This document shows positions 1-7,127 of a DNA stretch of 20,762 nucleotides, piece after piece. Each line of letters opens with the position of its first letter. The stretch's first letter is position 1. Position numbers and translations under genes: made by a program. This DNA is from Gemmatimonadota bacterium (GTDB lineage Bacteria; Gemmatimonadota; Gemmatimonadetes; Gemmatimonadales; GWC2-71-9): the NCBI GenBank assembly GCA_003221085.1, contig QHUD01000100.1, positions 1-20,762 on the forward strand. The letters run 5' to 3'. Below the pieces are notes generated by a model. It did no database searches, had not been told where the DNA came from, and saw nothing but the letters and a program-made list of their open reading frames with translations.

Positions 1-16
1 CCGTCCACAAGGACGG
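1..16. other. Short perfect hairpin at the window edge
   Basis: A 6-bp perfect stem (CCGTCC / GGACGG) with an ACAA loop lies 33 nt past the stop codon of the leftward HTH gene. Its position would suit a terminator for that gene, but any T-tract would fall outside the window. It could equally be part of a neighbouring gene that is cut by the edge. Confidence 0.3.
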
Positions 17-48
17 CGCCGTTCGCGTTTCAGGACCCGCGCCGCCGA

Positions 49-723
49 TTAAATCGACAAGGCGCGCTTCTGCCGCGGCGCGATCTCCTGGCTCCGCAGC
101 ACGATGCGCATCGCCCGCGTCTCCAGGTCGATGTCCCAGAACCCGATCCGCGGCCGCAGGAAGTCTTCGAAATCCTTCGGAGTCAAAGCGTCGGGCGGCA
201 GGTCGAGGAACTCCATCAACTTCATCCGGACCGCGAGGAACGTGACCCCATCCCGGCTGGCCGTGACCCGCAGTCCGACTTCGTCGTCCAACTGGCGGCG
301 CACGAAACTCTGCGCCACCTCGAGCAGCCGCTGGCCGACGAGCCGCTCCAGCTCGACGCCGCTCTTGGCGGCGAACCGGCGCATCAAGGTGCGTGCCTTG
401 GTAGGCTCGCACAAGTCGAGCAGCCGCTTCCGCACGTCGGGATCCAGCCGCCGCTTGCTGGCGACCGAGCCGTCCAGCTCCACCTTGGCGCAGGTCGGTA
501 GATCATTGCGGTGGAGCTTCAGGAACTTCGTCATCGGGGCGTAGATGTCGCTCCGCGACGGCGCCGGGGGCCGGCGCCGGCCGGTAACCAGCTCGGCGAT
601 AAAGCCTTCCGAGACCTGGACTGCTTCGGCCAGCTCTCGGGAGGTTCGCTTCAACTCTTTCAGGCGACGACGGACCAGCTGACCAACTTTGACGGGACGC
701 TTGAGGGGCAACGCAGCCGACAT
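49..723 (-). CDS. XRE-type helix-turn-helix protein with unknown C-terminal domain
   Basis: This 224-aa protein is probably a DNA-binding regulator. Residues about 12-45 read as a Cro/CI-type helix-turn-helix (VRRRLKELKRTSRELAEAVQ, then VSEGFIAELVTGRRRP). Residues about 75-224 form a charged region I do not recognise; it has no HExxH or other catalytic motif. The ATG at 723 is chosen because AAGGAG sits 7 nt upstream. An open frame continues upstream to 882, but it would run into the SURF1 gene and has no comparable ribosome site. The gene lies 83 bp downstream of SURF1 on the same strand, so it could have its own promoter or be the last gene of that operon. The HTH assignment is fairly sure; the regulatory target is unknown. 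Confidence 0.75.
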   Translation of the reverse strand: MSAALPLKRPVKVGQLVRRRLKELKRTSRELAEAVQVSEGFIAELVTGRRRPPAPSRSDIYAPMTKFLKLHRNDLPTCAKVELDGSVASKRRLDPDVRKRLLDLCEPTKARTLMRRFAAKSGVELERLVGQRLLEVAQSFVRRQLDDEVGLRVTASRDGVTFLAVRMKLMEFLDLPPDALTPKDFEDFLRPRIGFWDIDLETRAMRIVLRSQEIAPRQKRALSI

Positions 724-794
724 GAGGACTCCTTCGAGGCGCGAAAAAGGCCCGCGGGCGCATCGCCGTAGACGCACACCGGGGGCTGATCGAG

Positions 795-823
795 TAGCTA
801 ATATCGCTATTTCGACCCTCGAA
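795..823. promoter_or_regulatory. AT-rich patch with two short dyads upstream of the HTH gene
   Basis: In an otherwise GC-rich region this stretch carries two inverted repeats: TAGC/GCTA (795-798 and 806-809) and TTCGA-CCC-TCGAA (811-823). It overlaps the last codons of SURF1 and lies about 70-100 bp upstream of the HTH gene start. This is where a promoter and autoregulatory operator for an XRE-type protein could sit. No clear -35/-10 pair was identified, so this is a weak call. Confidence 0.25.
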
Positions 824-1487
824 TGGTAGTCCGGAGCAGAAACCCAGTGCCGATCAGGGTGATCAGGGCGAAGCTGAACCACTGGATGGCGTAGGACAGG
901 TGCGGGCCCTCAGAGGGTTCGGGGATCGGCCACCGGGTGAGACCCGCCGGTAGTGCGCGGTAGGGGACGGTAGAGGGCGGTAGCTGCTGGAGGACGAAGG
1001 GCAGGAGCGGGTACGGAACCGAGTCCCGGAGCGCCGCCGGATTCACGTCCCCCCGAGCGCGGGGCGCGAGCATCCCGATGCCCGCAACCTCGGCGCTGTC
1101 CCCTTCCGTATACGCCCTCTGATCAATGTGATACGCGTCCGGCGAGGGCGCCCAGCCTCGATCCACCAGCACCGCCGCGCCGTCTACGAGCCGCAGCGGC
1201 GTCACGAGGTCTACGCCGGGCACGCCCTGGTAGCTCCGGGGGCGCCACAGCCGCTCGTGTCCATAATCGTACACACCACGGGCCTCGAGACGGCGGTCGC
1301 GGGCCGAGTCGGCCGGGAGTGCTCCGCTCACCTCGAGCGGGGGACGCCCCCGGGCGGCGAGCAGGAGGGCGTTGCGCTCGCGCCGTCCGTGCAGCCGATC
1401 GAGCTGCCACACCCCGGCCCCGACACACATCGCCGCGACGAGGAACGCGACGCCGAGGCCGGCCAGGTCGCGCCGGTCCAGCTTCAT
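807..1487 (-). CDS. SURF1: SURF1 family cytochrome oxidase assembly protein
   Basis: SURF1/Shy1 proteins are inner-membrane factors that help insert haem a into haem-copper oxidases. The 226-aa product has the family layout: an N-terminal membrane helix (about 8-27) running into GVWQLDR (25-31), a large periplasmic loop with VLVDRGWAP (107-115), and a C-terminal helix starting at GPHLSYAIQWFSFA (194-207), which matches the conserved SURF1 end motif. The length is normal for bacteria. Its ATG overlaps the stop of the GIY-YIG gene (ATGA at 1484-1487), which points to coupled translation in an osmC > GIY-YIG > SURF1 transcript. No oxidase subunit genes are visible in this window, so it is separated from its usual partners. 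Confidence 0.9.
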   Translation of the reverse strand: MKLDRRDLAGLGVAFLVAAMCVGAGVWQLDRLHGRRERNALLLAARGRPPLEVSGALPADSARDRRLEARGVYDYGHERLWRPRSYQGVPGVDLVTPLRLVDGAAVLVDRGWAPSPDAYHIDQRAYTEGDSAEVAGIGMLAPRARGDVNPAALRDSVPYPLLPFVLQQLPPSTVPYRALPAGLTRWPIPEPSEGPHLSYAIQWFSFALITLIGTGFLLRTTIRGSK

Positions 1488-1729
1488 GTTACGCTCCGTA
1501 CGAGCGCGAGCTTCTCGACGCGCGACAACCGTCGCAGCGCGGCCTCGCGCCGCAGGGCAGCCGAGCGGTCCGGCTGGCGCTCCTGGAACACCAGGCGCAC
1601 GGGGCGGCGCGCGCGGGTGTACGCACTCGCCGTCCCCGCCCTGTGTCGCACCAAGCGCCTCGGGAGGTCGTTGGTGATGCCTGTGTACAGGGAGCCGTCA
1701 CGACAGCGCAGCATGTACACCGTCCACAC
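1484..1729 (-). CDS. GIY-YIG nuclease superfamily protein (UPF0213/YhbQ type)
   Basis: This is an 81-aa single-domain GIY-YIG protein. It shows the two signature segments as VYML (4-7) and LYTGIT (14-19), then the Arg-rich helix around DLPRRL, and the catalytic-type glutamate in LRREAALRRLSR (E62). This matches small UPF0213/YhbQ-like proteins, whose role is thought to be DNA processing but is poorly defined. GTG at 1729 is chosen because GGAG lies 7 nt upstream; the frame has no closer ATG before the domain. It starts 4 nt after the osmC stop, and its own stop overlaps the SURF1 start. A longer reading frame extends upstream, but it only shadows osmC. Confidence 0.85.
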   Translation of the reverse strand: MWTVYMLRCRDGSLYTGITNDLPRRLVRHRAGTASAYTRARRPVRLVFQERQPDRSAALRREAALRRLSRVEKLALVRSVT

Positions 1730-1733
1730 CCGT

Positions 1734-2162
1734 CTACTCCAACTTCGCGTCGAGCGTGATCTGCGGGATACCGGCGAGCGCTTTCGACACCGGGCACCCG
1801 CGCTTTGCCTCCTCGGCGGCCTTCTGGAACGCGGCTTGGTCCAGGCCCGGCACTCGTCCCCGCACTTTGAGCTCCATTTTGGTGATCTTGGGCGCCCCGT
1901 CGACCATGTCCAGCGTACAGGCCGCCGTGGTCTCGACGCTGGTGACAGGCTTTCCGGCCTTTTCGAGCCCGGCCGACAGGGCCATACTGAAGCACGCGGC
2001 GTGTGCCGCGGCAATGAGCTCTTCGGGGTTCGTGCCCTTCTTGCCCTCGAACCGGGTGGCAAACGTATAGGGGCCGCTGAACGAGCTGCTCCCGGCCTTG
2101 AAGTTCCCCTTCCCGTCTTTGAGCTTGCCTTCCCAGACCGCACTCGCTTGACTCGTGGGCAT
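1734..2162 (-). CDS. osmC: OsmC-type peroxiredoxin (organic hydroperoxide reductase)
   Basis: OsmC/Ohr proteins reduce organic hydroperoxides with a pair of cysteines in the cytoplasm. The 142-aa product has the family signature NPEELIAAAHAACFSMALS (45-63) with the peroxidatic-type C57, and GCPVSKAL (122-129) with C123 as partner. R37 lies in TRFEG, where the catalytic arginine is expected. The VWEGKLKDGKG N-terminus and VTSVETTAACTLD strand are typical of the OsmC branch rather than Ohr. ATG at 2162 has GGAG 8 nt upstream. It is the first gene of the leftward osmC > GIY-YIG > SURF1 set and is divergent from the VOC gene, with a 100-bp shared upstream region. Confidence 0.93.
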   Translation of the reverse strand: MPTSQASAVWEGKLKDGKGNFKAGSSSFSGPYTFATRFEGKKGTNPEELIAAAHAACFSMALSAGLEKAGKPVTSVETTAACTLDMVDGAPKITKMELKVRGRVPGLDQAAFQKAAEEAKRGCPVSKALAGIPQITLDAKLE

Positions 2163-2262
2163 CGTCTCGACTCCGCTGAAGGTGAGAGTGGGAAATCTGG
2201 CGGAACCGCCGAGGGGACGCTACGCTTCGAGCGGTCGCCCGCGACAGAGAGGAAAACCGACG
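2163..2262. promoter_or_regulatory. Divergent promoter region between osmC and the VOC gene
   Basis: These 100 bp separate two head-to-head genes, so both promoters must lie here or just inside the genes. A tight GGCGG-AA-CCGCC inverted repeat sits at 2199-2210, near the centre. I could not identify a convincing -35/-10 pair on either strand. Confidence 0.4.
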
Positions 2263-2718
2263 ATGGCCACGAAGAAGAAGAAAGCCCCGCGTCCCGCTAA
2301 GAAACGCCAGGCGCCCCGCCCCCAGCGGCAGCAGCCCGAGTCGCTGCGGCTCCGCTCCATGGCCGCGTCCTTCACCGTCAACAACCTGGACAAGAGCGTC
2401 GCGTGGTATCGCGATGTGCTGGGGTTCGTCGTGGGGGAGCGCTGGGAGGACGGGGGAAAGGTCCGGGGCATCCAGATGAAGGCCGGCAGCTGCGACATCA
2501 TGCTCGGCCAGGACGACTTCGCGAAGGGACGGGATCGCAAGAAGGGCGACGGCTTCCGCTTGTGGGTAGCGACAGTCCAGGACATCACGGCCGTGGCGGC
2601 GCGGATCAAGGAGAGAGGGTGGGCGCTCGACCGCGAGCCATCCGAGACGCCGTGGGGTGACTGGGTGTTCGCCGTGACCGACCCCGACGGGTTCAAGATC
2701 ACGGTCGTCCAAGAGTAA
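2263..2718 (+). CDS. VOC (glyoxalase/bleomycin-resistance fold) protein with lysine-rich tail
   Basis: The 151-aa product has a single vicinal-oxygen-chelate module. DKSVAWYRDVLGF (43-55) is the classic first beta-alpha segment, and DPDGFKI (140-146) is the conserved last strand. Members bind a metal and small molecules; the substrate cannot be read from sequence. Residues 1-24 are an unusual basic, proline-rich tail (MATKKKKAPRPAKK and onward) that would be disordered and positively charged. ATG at 2263 is chosen because AGAGGA lies about 9 nt upstream and the tail is in frame with it; an ATG at 2155 overlaps osmC and has no support. The glycosyltransferase start follows the stop after 2 nt. 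Confidence 0.85.
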   Translation: MATKKKKAPRPAKKRQAPRPQRQQPESLRLRSMAASFTVNNLDKSVAWYRDVLGFVVGERWEDGGKVRGIQMKAGSCDIMLGQDDFAKGRDRKKGDGFRLWVATVQDITAVAARIKERGWALDREPSETPWGDWVFAVTDPDGFKITVVQE

Positions 2719-2720
2719 GC

Positions 2721-3848
2721 GTGCGGATTGCGCTCCTCACGTCGAGCCGGTTCTGGCGCGGCTCGAGCAGCGTCTTCGCCGTGCTCGGACGCGGGCTCGC
2801 CGCACGGGGACACACCACGACCGCTCTCGCGGCCTATGAGCCGGTCGCCGCTGGATTCCGGAGCCACCAGCTCGCCGTACGGACGCTTCCGGTGGGTCAC
2901 ACCAATCTCAAGGCCGCGCGAGCGTTACGACGGACGCTGCACGATCTCGCGGCCGATGTCGTACTCGTGGACAGACCGCGTGATATTCGACACGCGGCGT
3001 TCGCGTCGCTCGGCGGGCCCCTCGCCGTGGTCTACTGCATCAGCACGCCCCGACCGCCCCGAGACCTCCTCACCCGGCTGGCGTTCCGCCGGGTGCGGTT
3101 GACCGTATTCCTGACCGAGCAGCTCGCGCGGCGAGCGCTCACCGAGGCGCCGTTCATGCGTCGGGCCGCCGTTCGGGTCATTCCCAACGGCGTGGATTGC
3201 GAGCTGTTCCGGCCAGACTCCGCAGCGGGGCGCGCCTTCCGGCAGCGTCATCAGCTGGACGACCGACCGTTGCTGGTCGCCGTGGGTGCGCTCGAGATCG
3301 AGAAGCGCTGGGACCTGTTGCTCGAGAGCCTTGCGCTGCTCGCGCCGCCCGTGCCACCGCTCGTGCTGTGCGGCTCCGGCGCGCTCGAGGACGCGCTGCG
3401 AGCCCAGGCGCAGCGGCTTGGCGTGGACGCTCGCTTCGTGGGCGCGGTCGAGCCGACCCAACTCGTCGGGGCCTACAACGCTGCCACCTGCGTCGTGCAC
3501 ACGCGCCCGGACGAGGTATTCGCGCTTGCGTTGATCGAGGCGCTCGCATGCGGGCGACCGGTCCTGGCCGCCGCGGGTGGCGGGACGCCCGAGCTGTTGG
3601 GCGATGCCGGCGTCCTGGCCCCCGCGGAGGACCCGCGAACGTTCGCGCACCTGCTCCAGGGCTTGCTAAACGACTCGTCCCGCCGTGCGGCGCTCGAGGC
3701 GGCCGCACGCCAACGTGCGGTCGAGCACTTCTCCATCGACCGGATGATCGAGGAATTCGGGGAGGTGTTGGAAACGCTCGTCGCCCCAGGCGCGACGGCG
3801 AGTGATGCGCGGGCTAGTGCAGCCCGCTCCCGCCCGCCAGCTGCTTGA
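2721..3848 (+). CDS. GT4-family glycosyltransferase
   Basis: This 375-aa protein has the two-Rossmann GT-B layout of family 4 glycosyltransferases. The N-terminal acceptor half has SSVFAVLGRGLAARGH (16-31); the linker VIPNGVDCELF (153-163) is typical; GALEIEKRWDLLLES (189-203) resembles the donor-domain start; and the E-x7-E motif lies at E265-E273 in PDEVFALALIEALACGRPV. It should transfer a nucleotide-activated sugar to an unknown acceptor, probably in surface polysaccharide or lipid glycosylation. The GTG start at 2721 is 2 nt after the VOC stop, implying one transcript. Its last 35 nt overlap the end of pntB on the other strand, encoding a low-complexity Ala/Ser/Arg tail. Confidence 0.88.
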   Translation: MRIALLTSSRFWRGSSSVFAVLGRGLAARGHTTTALAAYEPVAAGFRSHQLAVRTLPVGHTNLKAARALRRTLHDLAADVVLVDRPRDIRHAAFASLGGPLAVVYCISTPRPPRDLLTRLAFRRVRLTVFLTEQLARRALTEAPFMRRAAVRVIPNGVDCELFRPDSAAGRAFRQRHQLDDRPLLVAVGALEIEKRWDLLLESLALLAPPVPPLVLCGSGALEDALRAQAQRLGVDARFVGAVEPTQLVGAYNAATCVVHTRPDEVFALALIEALACGRPVLAAAGGGTPELLGDAGVLAPAEDPRTFAHLLQGLLNDSSRRAALEAAARQRAVEHFSIDRMIEEFGEVLETLVAPGATASDARASAARSRPPAA

Positions 3849-5223
3849 CCAGGTCGCCGATCACCGCCTTGGCGTCACCGAACAGCATCCAGGTGTTGTC
3901 CTGCACGTACAGCTCGTTGTCGATGCCGGCGAAGCCCGGGTTCTTGCTGCGCTTGATGGCGAGGACGGTCTTGGCTTTGTCCGCATCGATGATCGGCATG
4001 CCGTAGATGGGACTCCCCTTGGCATAGCGGGCGGCCGGGTTCACGACGTCGTTCGCGCCGATCACGAGCGCCACGTCGCACTGCGGCATATCGGGATTGA
4101 TCTCGTCCATCTCGACCAGCGCGGTGTACGGGATGTTCGCTTCCGCAAGCAACACGTTCATGTGGCCCGGCATACGCCCGGCGACCGGATGAATGGCGAA
4201 CTTGACCGTGATCCCCCGCTTGGTCAGCTGGTCGTACAGCTCGCGTACCTTGTGCTGCGCCTGGGCGACGGCCATGCCGTACCCGGGGATGACCACCACA
4301 AGGCTCGCCTGCTCGAGCAGCTGGGCCGCGCCTTCGACCGTTTCCTGCTTCCACGCCTTCTGCTCGCCGATCGCAACCGTCTTCTGCACGGTGCCGAACG
4401 CGCCGAACAGGACGTTGGTGAACGATCGGTTCATCGCGCGGCACATGATGATCGACAGGATCAAGCCGCTCGACCCGTCGAGCGCTCCGGCGGTCACCAG
4501 GAGCTTGTTGTTGAGGACAAACCCCATCGCGACGGCCGAGAGACCGGCGTAGGAGTTCAGGATGGAAATGACGGTGGGCATGTCCGCGCCGCCGATCGGG
4601 ATGATGAGCAGCACGCCGAACAGCACGGCGAGCCCGACGATCGCGTAGAACACCTGCCCCGACCACGCGGCCGTGGGGTGCATGACGACCACCACGCCTA
4701 ACGCTACGGCCGCGACGAGCACCCCGATGTTGACGACGTTTTGGCCCGGGTACGTCACGGGTCGCTGCGGGATCCATTTGACTTCCTGCAGCTTGCCGGC
4801 CGCCATCAGGCTGCCCGTGAAGGTCAGGAAGCCGAGGATCACCTCGGCCACGATGGCGCTCACCCGGAACGCGGTGAGCTGCGCCGGGTTCTCGGTCAAC
4901 CCGAGGAAGTATTCCGCGGTCCCGACCAGCCCGGCGGCGAGCCCGCCGAACGCATGCGAGAGGGCCGTTCGTTGCGGTACCGCGGTGAGCGGCACGAGGG
5001 AGAGCGGCACGCCGACGATGAACCCGGCGAGGATCGCCAGCACGATCCAGCCGTGGTGCACGATCTCGGGCTGGAACCAGGTTGCGAGCACGGCCACGAG
5101 CATGCCCGTAACGCCCGCGACCACGGCGTGGCGGGCGGTTTTCGGATCGTTCATCCAATACAGCGAGAAGATGAACAGCGCCGTCGCGAGGATGGCGGCG
5201 ACCTGGGCGACGGCGTACGTCAT
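3814..5223 (-). CDS. pntB: NAD(P) transhydrogenase subunit beta
   Basis: PntB carries most of the proton channel (domain II) and the NADP(H)-binding domain III of the membrane transhydrogenase, which uses the proton gradient to reduce NADP+ with NADH. In the 469-aa product, about eight hydrophobic helices fill residues 1-270, with H90 at the conserved channel histidine region. Domain III has GYGMAVAQAQ (314-323), AGRMPGHMNVLLAEA (348-362), GANDVVNPAA (389-398), the KRS (424-426) associated with the NADP 2'-phosphate, and GDAK (449-452). The start overlaps the pntAB stop (ATGA, 5220-5223). The length is normal. Confidence 0.97.
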   Translation of the reverse strand: MTYAVAQVAAILATALFIFSLYWMNDPKTARHAVVAGVTGMLVAVLATWFQPEIVHHGWIVLAILAGFIVGVPLSLVPLTAVPQRTALSHAFGGLAAGLVGTAEYFLGLTENPAQLTAFRVSAIVAEVILGFLTFTGSLMAAGKLQEVKWIPQRPVTYPGQNVVNIGVLVAAVALGVVVVMHPTAAWSGQVFYAIVGLAVLFGVLLIIPIGGADMPTVISILNSYAGLSAVAMGFVLNNKLLVTAGALDGSSGLILSIIMCRAMNRSFTNVLFGAFGTVQKTVAIGEQKAWKQETVEGAAQLLEQASLVVVIPGYGMAVAQAQHKVRELYDQLTKRGITVKFAIHPVAGRMPGHMNVLLAEANIPYTALVEMDEINPDMPQCDVALVIGANDVVNPAARYAKGSPIYGMPIIDADKAKTVLAIKRSKNPGFAGIDNELYVQDNTWMLFGDAKAVIGDLVKQLAGGSGLH

Positions 5224-5537
5224 TGCTTCTTGAACATCTTGAGCATGCGATCGGTGATGAGAAATCCGCTGACGATGTTCGTCATGGAGGCGAAGAGGGC
5301 GATCGCCCCGAGGACGCGAATGGTCACCGGGTACTCGGCGCCCGTCACCGCGATGGATCCGACCACGGCAATCGCCGAGATCGCATTGGTCAGCGACATG
5401 AGCGGCGTGTAGAGCAGGCGGGACACGCGGCGGATCACGCCCAGGCCGATGAACGTCGCGAGAACGAACACGAACAGCATGGACCAGTAGTCGGGCGGTG
5501 CGGGCTGAGCCGTTGCCGTCATGGAGGGATCGATCAC
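5220..5537 (-). CDS. pntAB: NAD(P) transhydrogenase subunit alpha part 2 (membrane part)
   Basis: This 105-aa protein corresponds to the C-terminal membrane segment of PntA, encoded separately as in Rhodospirillum rubrum-type three-subunit enzymes. Three or four hydrophobic helices are visible (about 18-35, 46-66, 73-95), with the family stretch TPLMSLTNAISAI (44-56). GTG at 5537 is preferred over the in-frame ATG at 5522. The GTG has GGGGAGG about 9 nt upstream and overlaps the pntAA stop as GTGA, whereas the ATG has no ribosome site. Its own stop overlaps the pntB start. It supplies part of the proton channel. Confidence 0.93.
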   Translation of the reverse strand: MIDPSMTATAQPAPPDYWSMLFVFVLATFIGLGVIRRVSRLLYTPLMSLTNAISAIAVVGSIAVTGAEYPVTIRVLGAIALFASMTNIVSGFLITDRMLKMFKKQ

Positions 5538-6640
5538 GTTTTGCGCACCTCCCCAGCGTGGGTCACGCAGGTCTCACGAATGATTTCGTCCTCGAAATCC
5601 ACGACGAGCTTGCCATCTCGTGTCACGTGCAGCACGAAGCTGGACACGTTCCTCGCATACATCTGGCTCGCATCGAGCGGCAGGGTGCTGGGCAGGTTGA
5701 GCGGGCCGAGCACGAGGACGCCGCCCTGGCGCACTTCGGCCCCGGGCTGTGTCACCTCGCAGTTCCCGCCGGTTTCCGCGGCCAGATCCACGATCACCGC
5801 GCCCGGCTTCATCCCCCGCACGGCCTCGGCGGTGATCAGGACCGGCGCGCGTTTGCCGGGAATCGCTGCGGTGGTGATCACGACGTCGGCGTCCCTCACG
5901 TGCTCGGCGATGAATGCCAGCTCGCGGCGGTGTGTGTCCTCGGACAGCTGCTTCGCGTACCCGCCAGCCGCCTCCGCCTGCTCGCCGAGCTGCATCTCGA
6001 GAAACTTCGCGCCCAGGCTCTCGACCTGCTCCTTCGCCGCCGCGCGGACGTCGAACGCGGTGACCACGGCGCCGAGGCGGCGCGCGGTCGCGATGGCCTG
6101 GAGCCCCGCCACACCAGCGCCCAGCACCAGCACGCGGGCCGGCGGCAGCGTTCCAGCGGCGGTGACGAGCATCGGGAAGAGCCGGCCGGTAGCGGTGGCG
6201 GCAAGCAGCACCGCCTTGTATCCGGCTACCGTCGCCTGGGACGACAGGACATCCATCGGCTGCGCCCGTGTGATTCGGGGAAGCAGCGCCAGGCTGAAGG
6301 CGGTGACCTGGCGAGCCGCGAGCTGGGATACCGCCTCCCGTTCGGCCGACGGCTGAAACAGCGCGACCAGGGCACTCCCTTCGCGGCACAGCCGCGCTTC
6401 CTGTGCCGTAGGCGGCTGCACCTTCACCACGATGTCGCTCTGCCCGAAGACCTCGGCGGCCGTCGCGACCGGCGTGGCCCCGGCGGCGCCGTACGCGTCG
6501 TCACCAAACGACGCAGCCTCCCCCGCGCCCCGCTCGACGACGACCGACATGCCGGCCTTCACGAGCCGGCCGGCGACGTCGGGCGTCAAGGCCACACGGC
6601 ACTCGTTGGCCGCGGTCTCTTTCGGGACCCCGATCTTCAT
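5534..6640 (-). CDS. pntAA: NAD(P) transhydrogenase subunit alpha part 1 (NAD-binding)
   Basis: The 368-aa soluble subunit (domain I) binds NAD(H) and passes hydride to domain III. It starts MKIGVPKET, as alanine dehydrogenase/PntA proteins do. It has RAQPMDVLSSQATVAGYKAV (125-144), which includes the mobile family motif, the Rossmann loop GAGVAG (174-179), and PGAVIVDLAAETGGNCE (279-295). ATG at 6640 is chosen because GAGG lies just upstream and the family N-terminus begins here; a longer upstream frame is a shadow of the TM2 gene. It lies 40 bp downstream of the TM2 gene and is coupled by GTGA to pntAB. Confidence 0.96.
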   Translation of the reverse strand: MKIGVPKETAANECRVALTPDVAGRLVKAGMSVVVERGAGEAASFGDDAYGAAGATPVATAAEVFGQSDIVVKVQPPTAQEARLCREGSALVALFQPSAEREAVSQLAARQVTAFSLALLPRITRAQPMDVLSSQATVAGYKAVLLAATATGRLFPMLVTAAGTLPPARVLVLGAGVAGLQAIATARRLGAVVTAFDVRAAAKEQVESLGAKFLEMQLGEQAEAAGGYAKQLSEDTHRRELAFIAEHVRDADVVITTAAIPGKRAPVLITAEAVRGMKPGAVIVDLAAETGGNCEVTQPGAEVRQGGVLVLGPLNLPSTLPLDASQMYARNVSSFVLHVTRDGKLVVDFEDEIIRETCVTHAGEVRKT

Positions 6641-6680
6641 GAATCCTCGAGATGGTATCGGTGAAGCAGCAACCAACGTC

Positions 6681-7127
6681 TCAGCTCTTTGGCAGCGATC
6701 CGCGCTCCCGCGCCTGCGCCAGCAGGCGTTCCGCGAAGTCGAGCCGCTCCGCCAGCTCGCCGACCTGCGACTCCAGCCCGAGCATGCGGTCTTCGAGGTC
6801 CGACACGCGCCGCTCCGGCGCACTGGGCCCGGTCACGGCATCGGAGACTTCCCATCGCGCGACGCGCCGCCCATCGCCATCACGGAAATCGCCCGCGGCC
6901 ACCACGATGATGTCGTACAGGTACCAGATCCCCATCCCGCCAAGCGTGAGGCACATCCAGATGCCGCTCTGAGTCCGCCCGGCGTAGAAGCGGTGCAGCC
7001 CGAACGGGCCGCCCAGGACCGCGAGCCCGAGCGCCACGCCGCGCGAGCGCTCGGACACGGGGGCCCGCCCCGCGTACAGCTCGGGCGGCTCCACGGGCTC
7101 GTAGCGCGACGGCGAGCCGGAGGTCAC
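6681..7127 (-). CDS. TM2-domain membrane protein with C-terminal coiled coil
   Basis: This 148-aa protein has a TM2 domain at residues about 28-79: a first helix (GVALGLAVLGGPFGLHRF), the YAG turn and a second helix ending in YLYDIIVVAAGD, with the conserved D72. Residues about 106-142 are predicted by eye to be a heptad-like coiled coil (VSDLEDRMLGLESQVGELAE). TM2 proteins have no defined general biochemical function. GTG at 7127 is chosen because it overlaps the trxC stop as GTGA and places the short N-terminus correctly; there is no strong ribosome site, so translation probably depends on coupling. It sits between trxC and the transhydrogenase genes. Confidence 0.8.
   Translation of the reverse strand: MTSGSPSRYEPVEPPELYAGRAPVSERSRGVALGLAVLGGPFGLHRFYAGRTQSGIWMCLTLGGMGIWYLYDIIVVAAGDFRDGDGRRVARWEVSDAVTGPSAPERRVSDLEDRMLGLESQVGELAERLDFAERLLAQARERGSLPKS

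Noticed and set aside
1484..2143. 219-aa GIY-YIG protein with a long basic N-terminus
   Set aside because: The extension is the osmC gene read in another frame; a GTG with a good ribosome site at 1729 gives the normal family length.
1128..2300. 390-aa open frame on the plus strand
   Set aside because: Runs antisense through SURF1, GIY-YIG and osmC, all well supported; no motif in its translation.
5520..5522. ATG start for pntAB
   Set aside because: No ribosome site precedes it; the GTG at 5537 has GGGGAGG upstream and the GTGA overlap.
5498..6664. 388-aa open frame on the plus strand
   Set aside because: Antisense of pntAA, which is unmistakable on the minus strand.
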